Below, in pieces: positions 42,866-50,822 of a stretch of 61,991 nt of DNA (within the stretch, counting starts at the first letter, position 1; the number at the start of each line of letters is the position of its first letter). A program made the position numbers and the translations under genes. The notes under the pieces were generated by a model. It made no database searches, was not told the DNA's origin, and saw nothing but the letters and a program-made list of their open reading frames with translations. Where the stretch lies: NCBI GenBank assembly GCA_016706685.1, contig JADJJE010000033.1, positions 1-61,991 of the forward strand, given 5' to 3'. The DNA is from Sandaracinaceae bacterium (lineage in GTDB: Bacteria; Myxococcota_A; Polyangia; Polyangiales; Houyiibacteriaceae).

Positions 42866-44376
42866 ACCCCACCATCGTGCTGGGCGTGGCGCTCGGGCTG
42901 CCGCTGCTGGGGGCACTCCTGGTGGCCCTGACCGGACAGCGCCCCAACGTGCGCGAGGCGGTCACCGGGGTGGTGGGCGTGGCCACGCTGCTGGCGGTCG
43001 CGCTGCTGTACCCCGCCGTGGTGTCGGGTCGCCTCCCCGAGTGGGAGCTGCTGCGCGCCACGCTGCCGGGGGTGCCGCTCTTCTTCCGCGTGGAGCCGCT
43101 CGGCCTGCTCTACGCGCTGGTCGCGGCCGGGCTCTGGCCCATCACCAGCGTGTACGCCGCCGGGTACCTGCGCGAGCACCACGAAGAGAACCAGACGCGC
43201 TTCTTCGTGTGCTTCGCGCTCTCCATCTTCGCCGCGCTGGGCATCGCGTTCGCGGGCAACCTGGCCACGCTCTTCCTGTTCTACGAGCTGCTCACGCTGG
43301 CCACGTTCCCGCTGGTCACACATCACCAGACGCCCGAGGCGCAGCGCGCGGGGCGCATCTACCTGGGCATCCTGATGGGCACCTCGGTGTGCTTCCTGCT
43401 GCTGGCCATCGCGTTCACGTACAGCGCGGCGGGCACGCTCGATTTCGTGCCGGGCGGCATCCTGCGCGGCAAGGTGTCCACCGCCGCGCTGCCCCTGCTG
43501 TTGGGGCTCTTCGTCTACGGCTGCGGCAAGGCGGCCCTCATGCCGCTGCACCGCTGGCTGCCCGCCGCCATGGTGGCGCCCACGCCCGTGAGCGCGCTCT
43601 TGCATGCGGTGGCCGTGGTGAAGGCGGGCGTCTTCGCCATCCTCAAGATCGTGGTCTACGTGTTCGGGCTGGACCTGCTGCGCGAGACCGGCTCGTCGGA
43701 CTGGCTCATGGGTGTTGCCGCCATGACCATCCTGCTCGCGTCGCTCATCGCGCTCCGCCAGGACAACCTCAAGGCGCGCCTCGCGTACTCCACCATCAGC
43801 CAGCTGGCGTACATCGTGCTGGGTGCCGCCATGGTCACGCCCGACGCCATCCTGGGCGGCGGCCTGCACATCGCCACGCACGCGCTCGGCAAGATCACGC
43901 TCTTCTTCTGCGCGGGCGCCATCATCGTCACGGCCCACAAGACCGAGGTCAGCCAGCTGGACGGGCTCGGCCGTAAGATGCCCTGGACCATGGCCGCGTT
44001 CTTCATCGGCGCGCTGTCCATCATCGGCCTGCCGCCCACCGCCGGCTCGTGGAGCAAGTGGCTCTTGGCGCTGGGCGCGGCCGAGCAGTCGCCGCTGCTG
44101 GTGGGGGTGCTCATGGTCAGCTCCCTGCTGGGCATCAGCTACTTGCTGCCCATCCCCATCCGCGCGTTCTTCTTCGAGCCCCCCGCGCCGCATCCGCACG
44201 CAGCAGACCCGGATACGGAGCAGGACATCGAGCACGGCAACGTGCAGCCCCACGATCACGGCGAGGCGCACCCGCTCATGCTGGTGCCCTTGTGTCTGAC
44301 CGCGCTCGGCTGCGTGCTCCTCTTCTTCTACTCGCAGCACATCGTCGCGCTGCTTCGACCGTTGGTGGGCCGATGA
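42862..44376 (+). CDS. Mrp/NuoM-type antiporter-like subunit, copy 2
   Basis: A 504-residue member of the same family, starting at ATG 42862 on the preceding stop. It has LFLFYELLTLATFPLVTHHQ (TM5 Glu), YGCGKAALMPLHRWLPAAMVAP (TM7 Lys), HAVAVVKAGVFAILKIV and THALGKITLFF (TM12 Lys). A His/Asp-rich loop (PHPHAADPDTEQDIEHGN) sits before the last helix. It should form a second proton path. Confidence 0.9.
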   Translation: MNPTIVLGVALGLPLLGALLVALTGQRPNVREAVTGVVGVATLLAVALLYPAVVSGRLPEWELLRATLPGVPLFFRVEPLGLLYALVAAGLWPITSVYAAGYLREHHEENQTRFFVCFALSIFAALGIAFAGNLATLFLFYELLTLATFPLVTHHQTPEAQRAGRIYLGILMGTSVCFLLLAIAFTYSAAGTLDFVPGGILRGKVSTAALPLLLGLFVYGCGKAALMPLHRWLPAAMVAPTPVSALLHAVAVVKAGVFAILKIVVYVFGLDLLRETGSSDWLMGVAAMTILLASLIALRQDNLKARLAYSTISQLAYIVLGAAMVTPDAILGGGLHIATHALGKITLFFCAGAIIVTAHKTEVSQLDGLGRKMPWTMAAFFIGALSIIGLPPTAGSWSKWLLALGAAEQSPLLVGVLMVSSLLGISYLLPIPIRAFFFEPPAPHPHAADPDTEQDIEHGNVQPHDHGEAHPLMLVPLCLTALGCVLLFFYSQHIVALLRPLVGR

Positions 44377-44696
44377 GCAACGAGCACCACGACCATGACG
44401 AGAACGGCGAGCTCGTGGCACGCGCCCGTGAGCCGCTCGCGCCCAGCGTCCTCGAGCGCAACGCGGTGAACATCCAGCGCGCCGTCGTCTTGGTGTGTGC
44501 GCTGCTGGTGTTGGCCGACGTCGCGTTCAGCCTCTATGGGCACCGCCACACGCACTTCGGCTTCGAGGGCTACATCGGTGTCTACGGGGCCATCGGCTTC
44601 GCTTCCTACGTGGGGCTGGTGCTCTCGGCGAAGGTCCTGCGCGCGCTGGTGATGCGGCCCGAGCGCTACTACGACGACCGGGAGGAGCGGCCATGA
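44373..44696 (+). CDS. Small two-TM protein inside the Mrp operon
   Basis: A 107-residue protein with a soluble N-terminus beginning MSNEHHDHDENGE, two hydrophobic helices (RAVVLVCALLVLADVAFSL and GVYGAIGFASYVGLVLSAKV) and a charged end (MRPERYYDDREERP). It overlaps the subunits on both sides (ATGA), so it is very likely a structural member of the complex. No canonical Mrp subunit has this form. Confidence 0.7.
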   Translation: MSNEHHDHDENGELVARAREPLAPSVLERNAVNIQRAVVLVCALLVLADVAFSLYGHRHTHFGFEGYIGVYGAIGFASYVGLVLSAKVLRALVMRPERYYDDREERP

Positions 44697-46834
44697 GCGG
44701 TGCCCTCACCCAGCTGTTTCCGGGCGCCCTCCTGATCTTGGGCGCGCTGTTCGTGCCGCTCTTCCGCGGCCGCGCCGAGCGGTTCCGCAATGTGTACGTG
44801 CTGGCCCTGCCGTTGCTCAGCGCGGCGCACTTCGCGCTGTTCTCGCTCGGGCACCAGAGCACGGCCACGCTGTTCGGCTACACGCTCGAGCTGGTGCGGG
44901 TGGACGCCCTCAGCCGAGTGTTCGGGGTCATCTTCCACATCGCGGCGTTCTTGTGCTGCCTCTACGCCTTCCACGTGAAGCGCCCGCTCGAGCACGTGGC
45001 CACCCTGGTCTATGCGGGGGCGGCCATCGGCGCCACGTTCGCGGGCGACCTGCTCACGCTCTTCCTCTTCTGGGAGATCACGGCGCTCAGCTCGGTGTTC
45101 CTCATCCTGGCGAGAGGCCTCGACGAGCCCGCGCGCCGTGAGCGCGTCTTCCGCGTGGCCATGCGCTACCTGCTCATCCAGGTGGGCTCGGGCGTGCTGC
45201 TGCTGGCCGGCACGCTCATCTTCTACGAGGCCACGCGCTCGCTGCACTTCGGGCGCATGGACCTCGAGGAGACGCCCGGCGCGCTCCTCATCTTCCTGGC
45301 CTTCGGCATCAAGGCCGCGTTCCCGCTGCTGCACAACTGGATGCAGGACGCCTATCCCGAGGCCAGCGTCAGCGGCACCGTGGTGCTGGCGTCTTTCACC
45401 ACCAAGCTGGCCATCTACGCGCTGGCGCGGGGCTTCGCCGGCACCGACATCCTGATCCCCATCGGCGCGGCCATGACGGCCTTCCCCATCTTCTTCGCCG
45501 TCATCGAGAACGACCTGCGGCGCGTGCTGGCCTACTCGCTGAACAACCAGCTGGGCTACATGGTGGTGGGCGTGGGCATCGGCACCGAGCTGGCCATCAA
45601 CGGGGCCGCCGCGCACGCCTTCGCGCACATCCTCTACAAGGGCCTGCTGCTCATGAGCATGGGCGCGGTGCTGTACCGCACGGGCACCATCAAGGCGTCC
45701 GAGCTGGGCGGCCTGCACAAGTCCATGCCCATCACCACGGCCTTCTGCGTGGTGGGCGCGCTGGCCATCTCGGCCTTCCCAGGGCTCAGCGGGTTCGTCA
45801 CCAAGTCCATGATCATCACGGCGGTGGGCGACGCGCACCTGCTGGTCATCTTCGGCGTGCTGCTGTTCGCGTCGGCCGGCGTGTGCGACCACTCGGGCAT
45901 CAAGATCCCCTTCTTCACGTTCTTCGCGCACGACCAGGGCTGGAAGGTGCAGGAGGCCCCGCGGCACATGCTGCTGGCCATGGGCATCGCGGCGGCGCTG
46001 TGCATCGGCATCGGCGTGTACCCCGCCGCGCTCTATGCGCTGCTGCCGTTCCCCGAGGCCGCGGCGCGCTACGACGCCTACGAGGCCACGCACGTGCTCA
46101 CCATGCTGCAGTTGCTGTTCTTCGCGGGGCTGGCGTTCATCACGCTGCTCAAGCTGCGCGTCTACCCGGCGGAGCTGCCGGGCACCAACCTGGACACCGA
46201 CTACGTCTACCGGGTGGTGCTGAAGCGCTTCGTGCGCGAGAGCTACGCGCTTGCCGGCTGGGTGCGCGAGGGGACCTGGGCGCGCGTGCTGCGCGTGCGC
46301 GACAGAGCGCTCGGCCGCCTGCGCCTCGAGCACGAGCCGCCGCGTGGGCGGCTGGGAGAGCCCTGGACGGCCGGCACCACCACGCTCTACGCGGCGCTGG
46401 TGTTGTTCGGGCTGCTGTTGGTGACGTCCACCGCAGGCTGCGGCGGAGACGACAGCGAGGCCAACGACGCGCGCCTGCTGCTGGACCGCGTGACGGCGCT
46501 CGAGGGCGTGCCCGAGCAGGCCTTCGAGGCCCGCATGGAGCGCGTGGAGGTGCTGCGCGCGCTGCCCCTGCGCGGCGAGACGCTGGTGACCGTGCGCGAC
46601 GCGTGCGCCGAGATGTACGGCGCGCTGCTCGAGGCCGACATCCAGAACGCGCTCATCCGGACCATCGGCGCGCCCACGGAGGAGACATCCGCGGCGGACC
46701 TGCAGCGCCTCGAACGGGCGTTCACCGACGCCGAGGCGGCCGCGGCGCGCGTGCTGGCCCATCGCGACGGCTGCGTGGACGGGACCGCGTCGCTGCGAGC
46801 GCGCTATGCGCCCAGCCGGCGCGGCTCCGAGTAG
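44693..46834 (+). CDS. Mrp/NuoL-type antiporter-like subunit, copy 3, with C-terminal lipoprotein-like extension
   Basis: A 713-residue protein. Residues 1 to about 540 are a third antiporter-like subunit (LFLFWEITALSSVFLILARG with the TM5 Glu, FGIKAAFPLLHNWMQDAYPEA with the TM7 Lys, AHAFAHILYKGLLLMS with the TM12 Lys). After a linker of about 40 residues comes TTTLYAALVLFGLLLVTS and then STAGCGGDDSE at Cys583, which looks like a lipoprotein signal peptide and lipobox. A helical soluble domain of about 130 residues with Cys (VRDACAEMYG, HRDGCVDG) follows. It ends the operon 27 bp before the convergent metallophosphoesterase gene. Confidence 0.88.
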   Translation: MSGALTQLFPGALLILGALFVPLFRGRAERFRNVYVLALPLLSAAHFALFSLGHQSTATLFGYTLELVRVDALSRVFGVIFHIAAFLCCLYAFHVKRPLEHVATLVYAGAAIGATFAGDLLTLFLFWEITALSSVFLILARGLDEPARRERVFRVAMRYLLIQVGSGVLLLAGTLIFYEATRSLHFGRMDLEETPGALLIFLAFGIKAAFPLLHNWMQDAYPEASVSGTVVLASFTTKLAIYALARGFAGTDILIPIGAAMTAFPIFFAVIENDLRRVLAYSLNNQLGYMVVGVGIGTELAINGAAAHAFAHILYKGLLLMSMGAVLYRTGTIKASELGGLHKSMPITTAFCVVGALAISAFPGLSGFVTKSMIITAVGDAHLLVIFGVLLFASAGVCDHSGIKIPFFTFFAHDQGWKVQEAPRHMLLAMGIAAALCIGIGVYPAALYALLPFPEAAARYDAYEATHVLTMLQLLFFAGLAFITLLKLRVYPAELPGTNLDTDYVYRVVLKRFVRESYALAGWVREGTWARVLRVRDRALGRLRLEHEPPRGRLGEPWTAGTTTLYAALVLFGLLLVTSTAGCGGDDSEANDARLLLDRVTALEGVPEQAFEARMERVEVLRALPLRGETLVTVRDACAEMYGALLEADIQNALIRTIGAPTEETSAADLQRLERAFTDAEAAAARVLAHRDGCVDGTASLRARYAPSRRGSE

Positions 46835-46861
46835 CGCCGCAGGGCAGCGGCCCGCCCTCGC

Positions 46862-47782
46862 TCAGAGCGGCAGGTCGATGCGCTCCTCCGCGTCGGCGCA
46901 GCGCATGGCGTCGATGGCGGGGGAGTAGCTGCACACGCGCACGTGGTTGGCCGCCGGGTCGAACTCCAGCAGGCGCATGTAGCCGTCGCCGCCGCGCTCG
47001 CGGTGCTGGTAGTTGGCCAGCAGCGCGTGGCACGGGCGCCCCAGGTGATTCTTCCGCGTGACCCGCCCGATGCCCCGGGCGAGCACGTGACCGGACACGA
47101 ACACCTGCACGTTGCCCACGGAGCTCAGCTCGCGGAAGACCTGCTCGCCGTCGAGCCCGCCCTGCTTGCCCAGGCTGTAGGCGCTGGGGCACCACTCCTG
47201 GCCGCGACGCGTCCGGTCGTAGAGCGTGTCGTCGTGATAGGTGAGCGCGTGCGTGGCCACCAGCGCGAGGCTGTGCGGCGTGTCGGCCAGCAGCTGCTTC
47301 GCCCACGCCACCGCCTCCGGGCGCGGTGCGAATTCGAGCCCCACCACCAGCACGGTCCCCATGGTGGTGTTGATGGCATAGGCGCTGTTGGCCACGCTCG
47401 CGTCGTACGTGCCCAGGAACCCGAGTGCGTTGTGCGCGGCCTGCGGCCGGCGAATGTCGTCGAGGCCGGTCACGCGGCTGTTCGCGGCACCCTTCGGGCC
47501 CAGGTCGTGGTTCCCGGTCACCACCACCAGCGGCAGGCTGGCCGCGTCGATCTCCGCGAACGCGCGCCGCGCCACCTCCCACTCGTCCGGGTGGTTGCGG
47601 TTGGTCACGTCGCCCACGTGCACCACGGCCGCGATGCCCAGCTGGCGCGCGTGGCTGCGCAGGAACTGGGTCTGCTCGAGGAAGAGCTCCGGATAGTGGT
47701 CCGGGTAGATCTGCGTGTCGGGCAAGACCGCGATGGTGAACGCGTCGGAGGAGGCGGGAGGGAGCAGCATGCGAGGGATCAA
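46862..47782 (-). CDS. Calcineurin-like metallophosphoesterase
   Basis: A 306-residue protein with all metal-binding motifs: VLPDTQIY (Asp-x-Gln variant of the first DxH), HVGDVTNRN, VVTGNHDLG, VATHALTYHD and FVSGHVLARG. There is no signal peptide in the chosen start, though a second ATG at 47770 is possible. It resembles the DTQ-type phosphoesterases often acting on nucleotides or phospholipids. Substrate unknown. Confidence 0.85.
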   Translation of the reverse strand: MIPRMLLPPASSDAFTIAVLPDTQIYPDHYPELFLEQTQFLRSHARQLGIAAVVHVGDVTNRNHPDEWEVARRAFAEIDAASLPLVVVTGNHDLGPKGAANSRVTGLDDIRRPQAAHNALGFLGTYDASVANSAYAINTTMGTVLVVGLEFAPRPEAVAWAKQLLADTPHSLALVATHALTYHDDTLYDRTRRGQEWCPSAYSLGKQGGLDGEQVFRELSSVGNVQVFVSGHVLARGIGRVTRKNHLGRPCHALLANYQHRERGGDGYMRLLEFDPAANHVRVCSYSPAIDAMRCADAEERIDLPL

Positions 47783-47805
47783 CCGTTGGGCCGCTATGTG
47801 CGGCG

Positions 47806-50800
47806 TCAGAGCTCGAGGCTGAGCGAGGCCATGAAGCGGCGGCCGCGCTGGGGCATGGTGGGCGACGGGAAGGCCGAGACCGGGACCTGGTACTCCCAGT
47901 CGAAGAGATTGTAGACCCCTACCGCGTAGTGGATGCCCAGGTCATCCACGCTGCCGGTCACCACCACGTCGGCGATGACCGCCCACCCCGTGGTGTCGTT
48001 GGTGCTGAGGTCCACGCGCCGCGGTGCCTCGAGGCTGAGCCGCAGCGCGCCGCGCAGGAGCCGGTCCAGCACGGGGAAGATGGCCCGCGCCGAGCCGAAC
48101 AGGTAGGGCGCGTTCGGGACGTCGCGGTTGGCCGTGGCCCCCTCGGCAAGGGGCGCCTCGAGGTAGCGCGCCGACAGCGTGCCGAGCATGGCCGAGAACA
48201 TCCAGCCATCGCGCAGCTCGCGGCGCACCTCCACGTCGGCGCCCAGGTTGCGCTGGTCCGTGGAGCTGTTGGCGCTGTAGGTCAGGCCCAGCATCTCGGG
48301 GTCGTTCGCCGCTGGCACGGGCAACGTCTCGATGAAGTCCTGCGCGTACTGGAGGTGACCCGACAGCAGCAGCGACCACTCGTCGTCGAAGCGGTGCGTG
48401 TACTCCACCTCGCCCGCGTAGAGTGTCTCGGGGCGCAGCGCCTCGCCGCAGCACGTGCTCCCGAGCGAGGTGCGTCCCCCGTCCTGATAGAACTGCTCGT
48501 AGGTGCTGGGAGCCCGGAACGCACGGCCCGCGATGAGCTTGACGGTGTCGTTCGCGCTGGGGCGCAGGATCACCGCGAGGCGTGGATTGAATGAGACGAA
48601 GCTCTCGGAGGGCGCCGGCAACAGCCACGCGTCCACGCGACCCCCGAGGGAGACGCTCACGGCCTGCGCAGGCTCCCAGTCGGCCAGCGCATAGCCCGCG
48701 ATGGTGCTGAAGTTTCGATCCTCGTCCAGCACCAGGTTGCGTGAGCCGTCCAGGTTCTGGTCCGAGACCCGCATGGTCACGATGGGGTGGTGCGCTGCCT
48801 CGGCACCCGCCGAGAGCCGCAGCGTGGGGTGCAGCTGGGCCACCACGCGCGCCTCGCCGCCGGCCCAGAACCCGCGGTAGGTCTCGGTGTAGGGCTGCTC
48901 GAAGGCCGTCATGCTGGCTTCGTCCTCACCCTCGTACACGAAGTCCAAGTGGAAGTAGTTGTAGCCCGCGTACACGCGCGTGCGGAGCTCCACGCGCTCC
49001 GAGAGCCGTGGCTCGTAGCGCACCTCCAGGAGCCCCAGGTGGTCGTCGAAGCTGTTCTCGAGCCGGTTGTAAATCGTGTCGAACGTGCCGGTGGGGATGG
49101 CGACGGTGCGGGCCGTGAAGAAGCCCTGCACCACCAGCGGACCGGCCCACGCGCGCACGGACCCCGTGACGGCCTGGAACTGCTCCACGCCCTCGGCGCG
49201 GTTTGCGTCCACCGTGCCGTCGCCGTCCAGGTCGAAGTACAACACCTCGTCGCGCCCGCCCGAGCGGGCCACCGCCACGGAGCCACGCACGCCCGCCTTG
49301 TCGCTCAGGTGCACGTTGAAGGCCCCGCGGGCGCGCCCCACGTTGCCGTCCGCGAGGGACAGGTCGAAGCGCGCCGACGTGGGCAGCTCATGGGAGAGCG
49401 GCACCAGGTTGATGACGCCCGAGACGGCGCCCGTGCCGTAGAGCACGGAGCCTGCGCCGCGCACGATCTCGATGCGCTCCACGTCGCCGAGGTCCACGCG
49501 GCCGTCATAGCCGATGAACGCCTGCTGCAGGATGTTCTCGTTGAGCGTGGCGCCGTCTTGCAGCACGCGCAGGCGGCTGTTGTAGTCGTTGGGCTGGCCG
49601 ATGCCGCGCACGCCCGCGTTGGAGTACGTGCTGTCGGAGGTGAGCGCGAAGCCGCGCTGTCCACGCAGCGCCTCCACCAGCGTGGGGTAGCGAAAGGCCT
49701 CGAGCTCGGCGGTGGAGATGACCGACACGGACGCGGGCGCGTCCTCGATGGTCTCCACCTCGCGCGACGCGGCGCTCACCTCGTGCAGGGTGCGCATGCG
49801 CAGGCTGGTGAGCTCCACCTGGCGCTCGCGCGTGACCTCCACGTTGGCTTCCTCGGGCTCGTAGCCGCGCGCGCTGACGCGCACGTGCCGCGTGCCCACC
49901 GCGATGCCCGCGGCCACGAGCGGCGTGAAGCCCACCGCCACGCCATCGATCTGCACCAGCGCCCCTTCCACATCGGCGCGCACCACCACCGAGCCAGTCT
50001 CCGCCACGAGCGTGATGTTCGCGCGCGTGGTCTCGGCTTCGGTAACGGCCACCGCGCGCGCCAAGGGTTGGTGGCCGGCCGCGCGCACGTGGATGACGTG
50101 GGGACCAGGCGCCACGGGCAGCGAGCAGGGCAGCGTGCAGGCCGCATCCCCGTCCTCCGAGTCCACGCGCAGCTCGGCGCCTTCGTGGCCCCGGACCACC
50201 AGCGTGCCGACCACGCGCGTGAGCGCCAGGCGCACGCTGCTGCGCTGACCCACCGCCACGCTCAGCGGCTCGCTGGTGGCGTCGTGATGACCCGGCAGGC
50301 GCGTGATGATGCGGTACGTCCCGGCAGGCAGCGCGATGGTGAGCGGGGCCGTGCCAATCGAGCCCAGGTCGATGCGGTCCACGAAGACCGTGGCGCCCGC
50401 GGGGGCGGACTCCACGTCGATCAGCGCCACCTGGGTGGCCAGTTCCGTGAGCGCGGCGGTGATGCGTGTGCGCGCTTCGGTGTCGGTCTCGGTGGCCAAG
50501 GCGGTGGCGTAGTAGCGATACGCCTCCGGGTACATGGCCAGCCGCTGGTACGCGCGCGCGATGTTGAAGACCACGTTCTGGTTGGGCACCAGGCGGTTGG
50601 ACGCCAGGTAGTGCTCGAGCGCCTCGAGGAAGTTGCCCGCGCGATAGGCCTCGTTGCCCAGGCGGAACTGGAGGTCGGCCTCGTCGGCGGTGCCATCGGC
50701 CTGGGCCACTTCGGGGACCACGCTGGGCGCGAGGGCGAGCGCCCCCAAGAGGGTGGCACGCAGGGCGAGACCGAGTGCGCGGCGCGCCGTGCGGCCGCTG

Positions 50801-50820
50801 CGCGCGCGATGCCCCTCCAT
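47806..50820 (-). CDS. TonB-dependent receptor with N-terminal TPR and three PEGA-like domains
   Basis: A 1004-residue secreted protein. After a signal peptide (about residues 1-41) there is a TPR-like segment (ADLQFRLGNEAYRAGNFLEA, then NVVFNIARAYQRLAMYPEAY). Three PEGA-like beta modules follow at about 130-205, 206-280 and 282-345 (PAGATVFVDRIDLGSIGTAP; GPHVIHVRAAGHQPLAR; EGALVQIDGVAVGFTPLVAA). Next comes a plug domain (LDDV-type region, with RIEIVRGAGSVLYGTGAVSG) and a 22-strand-type barrel ending RRFMASLSLEL. The usual TonB box is not obvious. It follows the PEGA kinase stop codon by 2 bp, so the two are co-transcribed. Confidence 0.88.
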   Translation of the reverse strand: MEGHRARSGRTARRALGLALRATLLGALALAPSVVPEVAQADGTADEADLQFRLGNEAYRAGNFLEALEHYLASNRLVPNQNVVFNIARAYQRLAMYPEAYRYYATALATETDTEARTRITAALTELATQVALIDVESAPAGATVFVDRIDLGSIGTAPLTIALPAGTYRIITRLPGHHDATSEPLSVAVGQRSSVRLALTRVVGTLVVRGHEGAELRVDSEDGDAACTLPCSLPVAPGPHVIHVRAAGHQPLARAVAVTEAETTRANITLVAETGSVVVRADVEGALVQIDGVAVGFTPLVAAGIAVGTRHVRVSARGYEPEEANVEVTRERQVELTSLRMRTLHEVSAASREVETIEDAPASVSVISTAELEAFRYPTLVEALRGQRGFALTSDSTYSNAGVRGIGQPNDYNSRLRVLQDGATLNENILQQAFIGYDGRVDLGDVERIEIVRGAGSVLYGTGAVSGVINLVPLSHELPTSARFDLSLADGNVGRARGAFNVHLSDKAGVRGSVAVARSGGRDEVLYFDLDGDGTVDANRAEGVEQFQAVTGSVRAWAGPLVVQGFFTARTVAIPTGTFDTIYNRLENSFDDHLGLLEVRYEPRLSERVELRTRVYAGYNYFHLDFVYEGEDEASMTAFEQPYTETYRGFWAGGEARVVAQLHPTLRLSAGAEAAHHPIVTMRVSDQNLDGSRNLVLDEDRNFSTIAGYALADWEPAQAVSVSLGGRVDAWLLPAPSESFVSFNPRLAVILRPSANDTVKLIAGRAFRAPSTYEQFYQDGGRTSLGSTCCGEALRPETLYAGEVEYTHRFDDEWSLLLSGHLQYAQDFIETLPVPAANDPEMLGLTYSANSSTDQRNLGADVEVRRELRDGWMFSAMLGTLSARYLEAPLAEGATANRDVPNAPYLFGSARAIFPVLDRLLRGALRLSLEAPRRVDLSTNDTTGWAVIADVVVTGSVDDLGIHYAVGVYNLFDWEYQVPVSAFPSPTMPQRGRRFMASLSLEL

Positions 50821-50822
50821 GG

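Noticed and set aside
44669..46762. 697-codon minus-strand open frame opposite the last Mrp gene
   Set aside because: Antisense shadow: low-complexity His/Arg/Gln-rich sequence without motifs, opposite a clear antiporter-like subunit.
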